From the NCBI RefSeq assembly GCF_011355085.1, contig NZ_VXCP01000041.1:50438-114437 (forward strand): a DNA stretch of 64,000 nucleotides, written 5' to 3'. Positions within the stretch are counted from its first letter, which is position 1, and every line of letters begins with the position of its first letter. The position numbers were made by a program, and so were the translations under genes. The notes under the pieces are model-generated. The model worked only from the letters and a program-made list of their open reading frames with translations. It was not told the DNA's origin and made no database searches. Positions 54,024 through 62,790 of the stretch are shown piece after piece. Origin of the DNA: Pseudomonas akapageensis. Its GTDB lineage: Bacteria; Pseudomonadota; Gammaproteobacteria; Pseudomonadales; Pseudomonadaceae.

Positions 54024-54039
54024 GGCGTTCGTCTCCTTA

Positions 54040-54597
54040 TCAAGGTTGCATATCCCTGTCGGGGCTATGTTTGCTTTGTATTAAGTGGGTAAATAGAGAA
54101 AATAATTCATAGTAAAGCGATGATTGTCTTTTTATTTTATTTAGGGGGTTGGAGTTATCGTGAGTTTCGTTAGGGCAGCTTTGCAACGCCTGAAGAAATT
54201 TTTGATCGAGGTTGCCGGATGTGTTGAAAGAAAAATCATTGCGGAGTGATTGCCAGATGATGTCGCGTTCACCCAAGTGTTCGCCCGGTAGATTCAGTGC
54301 AATTAACAGGTCTCTCTCTAGAGGGTTTTGATTGTTGGCGCTTTTAATGGTGATGTCGCTGGTGTCGAGTATTTCTTTTTTTAGTTGGCAAAGCGTAATG
54401 ACGCACCATGCGGCTGCACTAGTGGACAGACCGTTTTTGTAATGTGTAATTATTTTGTTTGCATTGAGCGTGTAGTCGTTACGCTCTAGCTGTGGCTTGT
54501 ATTTTTCCTGAATGGATAAGCAGTTTTGGTAGATTGCGCTCCAAGGGTTCTGCGTTTTTTGAAATTCTGCAAAGAAAGAGTCAAGGTCGTCTTTCAT
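54040..54597 (-). CDS. Hypothetical protein of the AT-rich cluster
   Basis: A 185-residue protein without a recognised domain. It is soluble, with helical stretches and no signal peptide or transmembrane helix. ATG 54597 overlaps the TGA of the acetate kinase-like gene by 4 bp, so it is translated with it. Its place in the middle of the operon suggests a dedicated role as a catalytic or accessory component. There is no basis for a function. Confidence 0.6.
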   Translation of the reverse strand: MKDDLDSFFAEFQKTQNPWSAIYQNCLSIQEKYKPQLERNDYTLNANKIITHYKNGLSTSAAAWCVITLCQLKKEILDTSDITIKSANNQNPLERDLLIALNLPGEHLGERDIIWQSLRNDFSFNTSGNLDQKFLQALQSCPNETHDNSNPLNKIKRQSSLYYELFSLFTHLIQSKHSPDRDMQP

Positions 54598-56102
54598 AAT
54601 TCGATGGCCGTTCTCGTGGGTGTGTCCAGGTAAATTTTTTTGTCGAGGATTGTTTGCGGATCAAGATCTTTGTTATTTATAAATATCGATGGTATTTTCA
54701 TTGAGCGTGCAAATAGAGATCTAATGAAAAACGTCCCTTTATCATTTCCTGAAAATATGTACGCTTCTGGGGTATTTTTTTCGTCAAAGCTAAATGCTGT
54801 GTCCTCAAAATTTAGGCTGATATGTCCTTTTCTCCAACCGTCAACCCCCTCCTTGATAACTCCGACAGAAGTTCCTGGGACTTCGCAAATGCCATTGGAA
54901 AAATTAATGCTTGGGTTATGATCTGGAAGGTGAGTGATTTCAGAGATGATTGAGTTTTGCTCATCTATATCAATGAATATTATGTTGATGCCATCAGCTT
55001 GATTTTCGTGAGTGTGAGTCAAACGGGACTTTGTCTCTCTGCTAATGACTTTAGCCATGAACAGTAATTCAGAAGCTAGCCATTTATGTTTTGTCGCTAA
55101 TCCTCCTGAAAAAATGAAGGTGGATACGTCAGGTGCGAAAGATACGGCCTTGAAAATTTCTGTTGCGATGGAGCGTAAGTAGGCATCTTTTTCGATGAGG
55201 AACTGTTTGTCGCTTAATATGCTCTCTACCGTTATGCTGTCGTCGTGAGGAATATTTGCTAATCCATATATCCCACTTTTTCTGTTGAGAATGTGAGACA
55301 GCATGTTTGGGTCTAGTCCATATTTAAGCATTCTTAATGTCAGTCCAGGGGGTTGAGTCCCGGATCTGTTATGCATAATGGGTCCATCACAAGCTGCGAA
55401 TTGCATAGTGTTGAATACAACCTTGCCATCCACGAATGCAGACACGCTAACACCAGAGCCAATCTGACAGATAACTCCGTTAAAGTGTTGAGTGTCACAG
55501 GTTTTACCTATTTCTTCTAGGCATGCCTTTACAGCAAGGCCATGAAAGCCGCTTGCTATTAAGCCGTATCTATTTATATGTAGTTCTTCGAAAGGTATTC
55601 TTTTCGGTGTGTGCAATGAGAGATCGTTAACGGCTTGGTCTCTCACTATTATTTGGGTGGCTTGTGGAAAGCATCGTTTGGCCTCCTGGATAACCTCCAG
55701 GCACAGACTGTTGTGTCTCGAGCTTAGATAGTCATTGAACTCCAAAATGTGCTCTTGAAATTCTGTTGCTTGTTGCGCAGGTAATCCAAATCCTGCGAAT
55801 TTTACACGATGACCAATTTTTTCTGGCGTCGGCCATTTAATTTTAAATATGGTTTTATTGATTTTGTCCAGCACTGCCATCGCTGCTTTGGCTAGATTTT
55901 CACCAATGTCTAATGTGTACAGCTCTTGGCCGATTTCAAGGTCTGGGCTGTATTTGACTTTCATTGTTTGGGTAGATAGACCTATGAAGTTGAGATTGAC
56001 ATCAATTCGATTGCTATTGTAGAAAATAGCTGTCTTGATTGAAGAGCTTCCAACATTGACGGCCATCATGGTTGTTTTTTTGGCGTCGCGATTTTTATTC
56101 AT
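54594..56102 (-). CDS. Divergent acetate/propionate kinase-like (ASKHA) protein
   Basis: 502 residues. The first ~400 follow the acetokinase fold. Conserved positions: VNVGSSSIKT (acetokinase signature), GHRV (Arg), VRDQAVN (the Asp of FDTAFH), SGFHG (the His of YGFHG), CQIGSGVS (phosphate loop) and NRSGTQPPG (the Arg of GTRSGD). The His of APLHNP is absent and the C-terminal ~100 residues are novel. It is longer than AckA (~400) and no pta is present. It probably phosphorylates a carboxylate in the cluster's pathway. 10 bp after the NTase-like gene. Confidence 0.65.
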   Translation of the reverse strand: MNKNRDAKKTTMMAVNVGSSSIKTAIFYNSNRIDVNLNFIGLSTQTMKVKYSPDLEIGQELYTLDIGENLAKAAMAVLDKINKTIFKIKWPTPEKIGHRVKFAGFGLPAQQATEFQEHILEFNDYLSSRHNSLCLEVIQEAKRCFPQATQIIVRDQAVNDLSLHTPKRIPFEELHINRYGLIASGFHGLAVKACLEEIGKTCDTQHFNGVICQIGSGVSVSAFVDGKVVFNTMQFAACDGPIMHNRSGTQPPGLTLRMLKYGLDPNMLSHILNRKSGIYGLANIPHDDSITVESILSDKQFLIEKDAYLRSIATEIFKAVSFAPDVSTFIFSGGLATKHKWLASELLFMAKVISRETKSRLTHTHENQADGINIIFIDIDEQNSIISEITHLPDHNPSINFSNGICEVPGTSVGVIKEGVDGWRKGHISLNFEDTAFSFDEKNTPEAYIFSGNDKGTFFIRSLFARSMKIPSIFINNKDLDPQTILDKKIYLDTPTRTAIEL

Positions 56103-56112
56103 TCTCTTACTC

Positions 56113-57171
56113 TCACTCTTTTAACAAGCTGTTAAGGGAGGGAGTGTCTTCAGCGGCGAAATATTTTTTTCTGAAATAATATTCGCAGGTTGAGATTTTA
56201 TGCTCTGTGTGCTTTCGGCTATCGAACTCATGATTCAAGGCGTTTAACGATTCTTGCAGGGATGGGTAGATTTCGCACTTTTGTAGCAGTCCTTGCATGG
56301 CGATGAATACGGCATCTATATAATCAAGCGTTTCCTCTATGAATCGACGACACTCAATCTCTGTGACAGCTCCCTTTCGGGCCAGGCTGTAGAAGGTGCT
56401 TTTTATGTGATCGAAGCCTTGGATTCTGAACAGGTTGGAGTAAATCCATTTTGGGTGTTTGTTCGTTATGCCAGTAAGGTACGTAAAGCTCATGGTCGTT
56501 TTTAGCATTAAGTCTCTGGCTATTTCGCATCCCATCCATAAATTTCCCGACTGCCAACATCCTTGAATGTCTTGAAATGCATAAAATACGGGAAGTTTTT
56601 CGCGGTGGGCTACATATAGATGTTTCTCGACGGGTATCCTTGATTTGAAATCGTGAAATCTTGACTGGTTTACAAGTGCGCAGCCAGTTAGCGTGCGATG
56701 AATTATATTGTTTTCTCTTTCCAGTAAAGCTGGGCTGTAGAGAAATCGTTGATCGGATACGATCTCATGAAAGGTTTTTTCAATTTTCAGAATGACATCG
56801 TCTACTTCGCCAAATGTTATATAATCTGTATCGATATGCAGGCCTTCGACTCCGTAAAAATCGGTCGTATTGTGAACCTCGTCGTTTTTGCTGAGGAAGT
56901 GATAGTTGATATCAGTCACCAATGCATGACCTTGGTGTGCGACGTCGTCAGCTTTTGGTCTTTCTTCGCAAAGCACTATGCAATCAATGTCCGAATGGAT
57001 AGTGCCTATTCCCTCAATCAGAGTCCCTGAAACGATGAGCACACTATTGCTGTTGAGGTGTACGTTCTGAACTATATTTTGTGTTGGTATTTTTATCGAT
57101 TCATCCAGTATTGAAATTTCGTCTTTGTTTATTTTTGCTGTCGTTGTTTTTATCAATATGTGGCTTTTCAT
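56113..57171 (-). CDS. Nucleotidyltransferase-fold protein
   Basis: A 352-residue protein. Its N-terminal part holds the pol-beta-type motif SGTLIEGIGTIHSDIDCIVL (residues ~48-67), a GS/GT...DxD pattern typical of small-molecule nucleotidyltransferases such as aminoglycoside adenylyltransferases. The rest is alpha-helical. It is the first gene of the AT-rich operon. The exact substrate is unknown; adenylation of a pathway intermediate is one possibility, paired with the HIT protein at the operon's end. Confidence 0.6.
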   Translation of the reverse strand: MKSHILIKTTTAKINKDEISILDESIKIPTQNIVQNVHLNSNSVLIVSGTLIEGIGTIHSDIDCIVLCEERPKADDVAHQGHALVTDINYHFLSKNDEVHNTTDFYGVEGLHIDTDYITFGEVDDVILKIEKTFHEIVSDQRFLYSPALLERENNIIHRTLTGCALVNQSRFHDFKSRIPVEKHLYVAHREKLPVFYAFQDIQGCWQSGNLWMGCEIARDLMLKTTMSFTYLTGITNKHPKWIYSNLFRIQGFDHIKSTFYSLARKGAVTEIECRRFIEETLDYIDAVFIAMQGLLQKCEIYPSLQESLNALNHEFDSRKHTEHKISTCEYYFRKKYFAAEDTPSLNSLLKE

Positions 57172-57675
57172 TGAGAATGTCCTTTTGTGGTTTTCTTGAT
57201 TTTTGACCTGCTGAATCTAAATTGTTTAAATGCGAGTTTTGATTTTGTTATTGCTGGTGTCGTGTTGGCGTGGGGTGAACGTAGGTAGGTTAGTGTCTGG
57301 ATAAGTGGGGTCAATAAGTAATTTGTAAGATGTCTCTTACGGTTTTTTCGGAGGGCATAAAAGGTTTTGTGGTTGTATATAATTAATTGTTATTTTTCAT
57401 TGGGTTGAGGCTATGCCTGTTTTTGCGCGACTGTTAAATAAAATGGAGGTATTTTTATTTTTCGAAAAATTTGGTTACTTATTCATGCTGAATCCTCGCT
57501 TAAAGAGGTTCAAACCTTTCGATATAGCCCTGGCGAATTTTGATGAGAAGCCGGTTATCGAGGCATTTTCTGATCCTCCACCCAGCCTTTTGCAACGTTC
57601 GTCCAGCACTACATTGATGGTGCGAAAAACTGACCCACGGGTTTACAATCGCCTCTCCTGATCAGGAGTAAGGCT
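57172..57675. other. Region between the AT-rich cluster and moaC
   Basis: There is no convincing gene. The left 350 bp is AT-rich like the cluster and should hold its promoter (on the minus strand). The right ~130 bp regains normal composition and holds the moaC ribosome site (CAGGAGTAAGG, 57663-57672). The change in composition near 57,540-57,560 probably marks the island edge. An 82-codon frame at 57413-57661 spans this edge and is probably spurious. Confidence 0.55.
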
Positions 57676-58149
57676 GTGCTGACTCATCTCGATTCCCAAG
57701 GTCGCGCCAACATGGTCGACGTCACCGATAAAGCCGTGACGTTCCGCGAAGCCGTGGCCGAAGCGCGTATACGCATGCTCCCGCAAACCCTGCAGATGAT
57801 CGTCGATGGCGAACACCCCAAGGGTGACGTCTTCGCCGTGGCGCGGATTGCAGGGATTCAGGCGGCGAAGAAAACCAGCGACCTCATCCCACTGTGCCAT
57901 CCGTTGATGCTCACCAGCGTCAAGGTCGAGCTTTCGGCCGAAGGCACCGACACCGTGCATATCGTCGCCCGTTGCAAGCTGGCCGGGCAGACCGGCGTGG
58001 AAATGGAAGCCCTCACGGCGGCCAGCGTGGCTGCGCTGACGATCTACGACATGTGCAAGGCCGTGGACCGTGGCATGACCATCGAAAGCGTGCGGGTGCT
58101 GGAGAAGCAGGGCGGCAAGAGTGGTCATTACCAGGCGGACGCACCATGA
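57676..58149 (+). CDS. moaC: MoaC: cyclic pyranopterin monophosphate synthase
   Basis: A 157-residue enzyme of molybdenum cofactor synthesis; with MoaA it makes cPMP. Diagnostic MVDVTDKAVTFREAVAEARI, LIPLCHPLMLT, GVEMEALTAASVAALTIYDMCKAVD. GTG start at 57676 with a strong ribosome site. Its stop overlaps the moaD start (ATGA). Confidence 0.96.
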   Translation: MLTHLDSQGRANMVDVTDKAVTFREAVAEARIRMLPQTLQMIVDGEHPKGDVFAVARIAGIQAAKKTSDLIPLCHPLMLTSVKVELSAEGTDTVHIVARCKLAGQTGVEMEALTAASVAALTIYDMCKAVDRGMTIESVRVLEKQGGKSGHYQADAP

Positions 58150-58391
58150 AACTGAATGTTCAGTATTTTGCCCGTTATCGTGAGGCGCTCGGCCGTGATG
58201 GCGAGGTGGTCGAAGGCAGCTTTGCCACGGTCGATCATCTGCGCCTGCATTTGCTCGAGCGCGCTGGCGCCTTTGAGGTGCTGGGCGAACAGAACCTGAT
58301 GTGCGCGCGCAATCAGGACCTGTGCCAATTGGGCGAGCCCTTGGCCGACGGCGACGAAGTGGCGTTCTTCCCCACCGTGACCGGAGGCTGA
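58146..58391 (+). CDS. moaD: MoaD: molybdopterin synthase small subunit
   Basis: An 81-residue ubiquitin-like sulfur carrier that ends in the required TVTGG. It begins inside the moaC stop (ATG 58146) and is followed 2 bp later by moaE. The C-terminal Gly is adenylated by MoeB and carries the sulfur used to make the dithiolene. Confidence 0.95.
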   Translation: MKLNVQYFARYREALGRDGEVVEGSFATVDHLRLHLLERAGAFEVLGEQNLMCARNQDLCQLGEPLADGDEVAFFPTVTGG

Positions 58392-58393
58392 GC

Positions 58394-58852
58394 ATGGCAA
58401 TCCGGGTGCAAGCGGCAGCCTTCGATCCAGGTGTCGAGCTCAACGCACTGCATGACGCCAATGTCGGCGTCGGGGCAGTGGTGGGGTTCGTCGGTTATGT
58501 GCGCGATTTCAACGATGGCCGGGAAGTGGCCGGGATGTTCCTCGAGCACTACCCGGGCATGACCGAAAAGGCATTGGCCAAGATCGCCGCAGAAGCCCAG
58601 CAGCGCTGGCCGTTGCTCAAGCTCGAGGTGCTGCACCGCATCGGCGCCCTGGAACCGGGCGAGCCGATCGTATTCGTGGGCGTGGCCAGCGCCCACCGCC
58701 AGGCGGCGTTCGACGCCTGCAACTTCGTCATGGACTACCTCAAGACCCGTGCGCCGTTCTGGAAGAAGGAAAATACCCAGGATGGGCCGCGCTGGGTGGA
58801 GGGGCGGGACAGTGATCATGCGGCGGCAGATCGGTGGGATAAGCCTTCCTGA
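58394..58852 (+). CDS. moaE: MoaE: molybdopterin synthase large subunit
   Basis: A 152-residue catalytic subunit that transfers two sulfurs from MoaD to cPMP. Family motifs are GAVVGFVGYVRDFNDG, LEHYPGMTEKAL, HRIGALEPGEPIVFVGVASAHR and the active-site Lys region APFWKKE. The start at 58394 follows GGAGG at 58383-58387. The moaCDE operon ends here, with no strong terminator before the REPIN. Confidence 0.95.
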   Translation: MAIRVQAAAFDPGVELNALHDANVGVGAVVGFVGYVRDFNDGREVAGMFLEHYPGMTEKALAKIAAEAQQRWPLLKLEVLHRIGALEPGEPIVFVGVASAHRQAAFDACNFVMDYLKTRAPFWKKENTQDGPRWVEGRDSDHAAADRWDKPS

Positions 58853-58875
58853 TCCCCCCGTCGAGCACGATTTCA

Positions 58876-58982
58876 TGTAGCCGCTGCCGCACGGCTGCGC
58901 TCGCGCGCGAAGCGGGCGCAAGATCTCAAGATCGCCGAGGAGCCCCTGCGGGACTCCAGCGCAGCCTGCGGCAGCGGCTACA
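58876..58982. repeat. REPIN (TGTAGCCGCTGCCGCA family)
   Basis: Inverted REP units TGTAGCCGCTGCCGCA at 58876 and TGCGGCAGCGGCTACA ending at 58982, with an inner palindromic part. The same family recurs at 62910-63012. It lies between moaE and the binding-protein gene. Confidence 0.9.
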
Positions 58983-59027
58983 GGGATCGTGCGTGGCAAC
59001 ACGCGCTGGTGATTGACGACCAATACA

Positions 59028-59067
59028 TAAAAGTCCAAGATGGAATTATCAGTACAAAATAATTCCA
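59028..59067. promoter_or_regulatory. Candidate operator of the amino-acid-binding protein gene
   Basis: TAAAAGTCCAAGATGGA at 59028-59044 closely matches a sequence in the dauB promoter (62811-62795 on the minus strand). It overlaps a perfect 9-bp inverted repeat TGGAATTAT (59041-59049)/ATAATTCCA (59059-59067). The sharing suggests a common regulator (DauR or ArgR), which is an inference. Confidence 0.5.
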
Positions 59068-59136
59068 GGCACGTCCACGCCTCCACTTTCTTCTGTCTTG
59101 CAACACACCTCCAATAACGAGCGAGAGAGACCCATC

Positions 59137-59913
59137 ATGAAGAAGTTCACCCTGATCAGCGGTCTGGCCCTGAGCCTGTTGGCCTCCAGCAGTTTGTTCG
59201 CCGCTGAGCAGACGCTGCGTATTGGCATTGAAGCCGCTTACCCACCGTTCGCTTCCAAGAATGACAAAGGCGAGATCGTTGGCTTCGACTACGACATCGG
59301 CAATGCCCTCTGCGCGCAGATGAAGGTCAAGTGCCAGTGGAACGAGGTCGAGTTCGACGGCCTGATCCCTTCGCTCAAAGTGAAGAAAATCGACGCCGCG
59401 TTGTCATCGATGACCATTACCGACGACCGCAAGAAGTCGGTGGACTTCACTCACAAGTACTACTTCACCTCATCGCGGTTCGTGATGAAGAAAGGCGCTG
59501 TGATCGATGATCAGTACGAAAGCCTCAAGGGCAAGACCATCGGCGTGCAGCGCTCCACCACCACGGACCGCTATGCCACGGAAGTGCTGGAGCCCAAGGG
59601 CGTCAAGATCGCGCGCTACAGCAATAACGAAGAAATCTACATGGACCTGGCGTCCGGGCGTGTGGATGCCATTTTCGCCGACACCATCCCGCTGGATGAC
59701 TTTCTGTCGATGCCGCGAGGTGCGGATTATGCCTTCGTTGGTCCGGAGCTGAAGGACCCGAAATACGTGGGTGAGGGCGCCGGGATCGCAGTCAAGAAGG
59801 GTAATACGGAACTGGTGACCCAGCTTAACAATGCCATCGACGCAATCCGCGCCAATGGGGAATACCAGAAGATCCAGTCCAAGTACTTCAAAACGGATAT
59901 TTACGGCGACTGA
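59137..59913 (+). CDS. Periplasmic basic amino-acid-binding protein (ABC transporter)
   Basis: A 258-residue solute-binding protein of the lysine/arginine/ornithine type. The signal peptide ends in SSSLFAAE. It carries the family core LRIGIEAAYPPFASKNDKGEIVGFDYDI and IDAALSSMTITDDRKKSVDF. The neighbouring dauBAR operon for D-arginine suggests that the ligand is a basic amino acid, in line with PA3865 of P. aeruginosa. No permease or ATPase is in the window. ATG 59137 follows GAGAGAGA. Confidence 0.88.
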   Translation: MKKFTLISGLALSLLASSSLFAAEQTLRIGIEAAYPPFASKNDKGEIVGFDYDIGNALCAQMKVKCQWNEVEFDGLIPSLKVKKIDAALSSMTITDDRKKSVDFTHKYYFTSSRFVMKKGAVIDDQYESLKGKTIGVQRSTTTDRYATEVLEPKGVKIARYSNNEEIYMDLASGRVDAIFADTIPLDDFLSMPRGADYAFVGPELKDPKYVGEGAGIAVKKGNTELVTQLNNAIDAIRANGEYQKIQSKYFKTDIYGD

Positions 59914-59926
59914 TTGCCGCCGGATT

Positions 59927-59953
59927 CAAGGCCTGACGCTACGTCAGGCCTTG
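59927..59953. terminator. Perfect hairpin between convergent genes
   Basis: CAAGGCCTGACG (59927-59938) and CGTCAGGCCTTG (59942-59953), a 12-bp stem with a 3-nt loop. It contains the dauR stop codon (59944-59946) and follows the binding-protein stop. It likely ends both transcripts, though no U-run is present. Confidence 0.65.
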
Positions 59954-60570
59954 AGTTCCTTCAGGTGTTTGTACACCGTCGCTCTGCCCATCCCCAGCAC
60001 ATTGGCCACATAGTTGGCCGCGCTCTTGCCCTTGAATGCGCCTTCGGCGTGCAAGGCGAGCACCAGCTCGCGCTTGTGCTCGCGCGTCAGCAGGTTCAGG
60101 CCCAACTGGCGTTGGCGCAACCAGTTGTGCAGAAAGGTATTGATCCGTTCCTGCCAGTCGTCGCGAAACAGCGCATCGGGCTGCGGGATCAGCTTGCTCG
60201 GCGAGAGAAAGAGGTCCAGCGCCGCCTTGGCATTCTCGAACAGCGAAATATTCAAATTGATGCACAACACCGCCACTGGTGCGCCATCGGCATCACGTAA
60301 TACGCTGCTGAGCGAGCGGATCTTCTGGCCATCCCAGTTGAGCTTCTCGTAGGGGCCGATGTTCCGTTCGGTGATTTCATCGCTGAGCATGTCTTCGAGC
60401 GCCGCGTCATCGCCCACTTCCCGCTTGGAAATATTGTTGGCGATGTAGTCGATCTTCTGCGTGCGCAGGTCGTGTAATACGACTTCGGCGTGGGGGAAGA
60501 ACAGTGTGGCGATGGCATCGGCAATCGCCCGGTAATTATCCAGGGCAGGATCGGGACGGGATGGGCTCAT
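59944..60570 (-). CDS. dauR: DauR-type regulator (YheO PAS domain + HTH)
   Basis: A 208-residue regulator. The N-terminal YheO-like PAS domain (YRAIADAIATLFFPHAEVVLHDL...DYIANNISKREVGDDA) is joined to a C-terminal HTH (GKSAANYVANVLGMGRATVYKHLKEL). In P. aeruginosa DauR controls dauBAR. The start at 60570 (MSPSRPD) is preferred to a frame that stays open to 60648. Last gene of the dau operon, 74 bp after dauA. Confidence 0.88.
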   Translation of the reverse strand: MSPSRPDPALDNYRAIADAIATLFFPHAEVVLHDLRTQKIDYIANNISKREVGDDAALEDMLSDEITERNIGPYEKLNWDGQKIRSLSSVLRDADGAPVAVLCINLNISLFENAKAALDLFLSPSKLIPQPDALFRDDWQERINTFLHNWLRQRQLGLNLLTREHKRELVLALHAEGAFKGKSAANYVANVLGMGRATVYKHLKELKA

Positions 60571-60644
60571 GGGTAATTCTCCAGACGGCGTCAGCGCCCC
60601 GGCGTGGCGGGGCGCTGCGAGTGTGCCGCAATCGCTGGCGCGCG

Positions 60645-61790
60645 TCATCCGTCGACGCGCGAATGTTCCAGGCGTTTCGGCGAAAGCATTTCAGCACTCA
60701 GGCCGAACGAACGCAGGTGTTCCGACAGCGCCTGACCCTGAACCAGTGCGGCACTGGCCTGGCCCATGGCCGCCGAGGTCTGGATACCGTAACCGCCTTG
60801 TGCGGCAACCCAGTACAGGCCGGGCACCCTGGGGTCGAAACCGGACACCAGGTCGCCGTCGCCGACGAAGCTACGCAGGCCGGCCCAGGTGCGTGTCGGG
60901 CGGCGGATGCTGAGGGTCGTGGCTTCTTCGATCTGGTAGATGCCCATGGCGATGTCCAGCTCTTCGGGCTGGACGTCATGGGGCGCGACCGGGTCGGCAT
61001 TGGCCGGCGAGCCCAGGAACATGCCGGCATCGGGTTTCATGTAGAAGGATTCATCCAGGCTCACCAGCATTGGCCAGTGATGGATGTCCAGGCCTTCCGG
61101 CGGGGCGAAGATGAAAGCCGCGCGGCGTTTCGGTTGCAGGCCCAGCGGCGTTGCACCGGCGAGCTCGCCAATGGTATCGGCCCAGGCGCCGGCGGCGTTG
61201 ATCAGCACCGGTGCGCTGTAAACGGCGTTGGCCGTGTGTACGTGCCAGAGCCCCTCGGGAGTGCGCTCCAGGCGTACCACTTCGCTATCGGTATGAATCT
61301 GGCCCTGATTGCGTCGGATACCGCGCAGGTAGCCCTGGTGCAGGGCGTCGGTATCGATATCGCTGGCGCTGGGGTCGTACAGCGCGCCATGGACCTTTTC
61401 TGCGCGCAGGATCGGCAGGCGTGCGCAGGCTTGCGCGGCGCTGAGCAGTTCCATCTCCGGGACGCTGGCTTTGGCGCTTTCATACTGACGCTGCAGCTCT
61501 TCGGGGTCACCGTTGAAGTCCACGGTCATTTCCCCGCGTGGGGTCAGCAGCGGGTGTTCGGCGAAGCCTTCGGGTGGTGCGTCGAAAAACGCCCGGCTGG
61601 CCAGGGTCAGGGCGCGCACCTGCGGCGTGCCGTAGGCCGCGGTGTAGAGGGCTGCGGAGCGACCGGTGGAGTGATAGCCCGGGTGTGATTCGCGCTCGAG
61701 CACGATGACGCGTGCCTGCTGCGACAGCCAGAAACCGGTGGAAGCCCCGGCGATACCGCCGCCGATGATGATGTAGTCAGCCTGTTGCAT
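60645..61790 (-). CDS. dauA: DauA: FAD-dependent D-arginine dehydrogenase
   Basis: A 381-residue flavoprotein oxidising D-arginine (and other D-amino acids) to 2-ketoarginine. FAD motif DYIIIGGGIAGASTGFWL at the start, HSTGRSAALYTAAYG (active-site loop) and GLYWVAAQGGYGIQTSAAMG near the end. Length matches the P. aeruginosa enzyme (375). It begins 26 bp after dauB ends. Confidence 0.92.
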   Translation of the reverse strand: MQQADYIIIGGGIAGASTGFWLSQQARVIVLERESHPGYHSTGRSAALYTAAYGTPQVRALTLASRAFFDAPPEGFAEHPLLTPRGEMTVDFNGDPEELQRQYESAKASVPEMELLSAAQACARLPILRAEKVHGALYDPSASDIDTDALHQGYLRGIRRNQGQIHTDSEVVRLERTPEGLWHVHTANAVYSAPVLINAAGAWADTIGELAGATPLGLQPKRRAAFIFAPPEGLDIHHWPMLVSLDESFYMKPDAGMFLGSPANADPVAPHDVQPEELDIAMGIYQIEEATTLSIRRPTRTWAGLRSFVGDGDLVSGFDPRVPGLYWVAAQGGYGIQTSAAMGQASAALVQGQALSEHLRSFGLSAEMLSPKRLEHSRVDG

Positions 61791-61816
61791 TGAAGTCCTC
61801 CTGCTTGGCGTGAGGG

Positions 61817-62767
61817 TTAACCGGCGTGTTGCAGACGGTAGAGCGCGTTGGCCAGGGCGATGTCTTCCAGGCCCAGGCCGATCGAGCGGAAGAACGCATG
61901 GCGTTGGTAGTCGGGGCGCGGCGCCTTGCCGCTCAGCAGCTCCGGCAGGTCACCGACTATCGCTTCTTGCTGCCAGTGGAATTGCTCACTGGCGATCAGC
62001 ATCTCCCCGGCCGAGCCTGGGGTGGTGCGGCGATAGTCGCAGTACACCGCCATGTCGTTCAATGCCTGCGGTGGCACTTCATGGGCGCGCGGGGCGTTGG
62101 TGCTGATGGAAGTGATCAGCGCCGGCTTGCTCAGGCTGGCCGGGTCGATGACCGGGGCGGCGGAAGAGGTGCAGAGCATGATCACGTCGGCATCGACCAG
62201 CGCGTGTTGCAGGTCGCTGACGATTTCCAGGCGTGGATCGAGTTGTTTCAACAGGGCATGGGCTGCGGCGTCTTTATTGGCCAGGGCCGGCGAGTAGATG
62301 CGAATGTCCGCCCAGCTGCGCAGGCCTTTGACATAGTGCAGGTGCGCGCGGGCGATGGGGCCGCTGCCGATGATGGTCAGGCGCCTGGCTGCGTCCGGGG
62401 CCAGGGCATCGACGGCCACGGCGGTGGTGGCGGCAGTGCGGGCGGTGGTCAGTTCACCGGCATCGCAGAGCAGCAGGGGTTGGCCGCTGTCCATGGACAT
62501 CAGCAAGGTCCAGGCGGTCACCAGGGCGCCTTGGCTGCGCACGATATAGGGCGAGGTCTTGACCCCGTAGACGCGCTCTTCTGCCAGCACGCCGCCGTAG
62601 TTGATGAAGTCTCCCGCGCCCTGGGGGAACTCGACCAGTTGCTGGGGTGGCTGCACAGCCTGGCCTGCGGCCAGGTCGCGGAACAGCTTGCGCAGGATCT
62701 GCGGGACGTCCAGCCGGGCCAGAAGTGTGCGGGCGTGTTGTTGGTCGATCACGTAAGGCGCGGACAT
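61817..62767 (-). CDS. dauB: DauB: ornithine cyclodeaminase-fold L-arginine dehydrogenase
   Basis: A 316-residue NAD(P)-dependent enzyme of the ornithine cyclodeaminase/mu-crystallin family (Rossmann motif LTIIGSGPIARAHLHYVKGL; GDAGELTTARTAA-like CDAGELTTARTAATTAVAVDAL). It completes D-to-L racemisation of arginine by reducing 2-ketoarginine made by DauA. First gene of dauBAR. A GGAGTCC site precedes ATG 62767. Confidence 0.9.
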   Translation of the reverse strand: MSAPYVIDQQHARTLLARLDVPQILRKLFRDLAAGQAVQPPQQLVEFPQGAGDFINYGGVLAEERVYGVKTSPYIVRSQGALVTAWTLLMSMDSGQPLLLCDAGELTTARTAATTAVAVDALAPDAARRLTIIGSGPIARAHLHYVKGLRSWADIRIYSPALANKDAAAHALLKQLDPRLEIVSDLQHALVDADVIMLCTSSAAPVIDPASLSKPALITSISTNAPRAHEVPPQALNDMAVYCDYRRTTPGSAGEMLIASEQFHWQQEAIVGDLPELLSGKAPRPDYQRHAFFRSIGLGLEDIALANALYRLQHAG

Positions 62768-62790
62768 GCTGGACTCCTCTTATAAACTAA

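Noticed and set aside
57413..57661. 82-codon frame on the plus strand upstream of moaC
   Set aside because: It spans the compositional edge of the AT-rich island, has its GAGG too close to the ATG, and encodes nothing recognisable.
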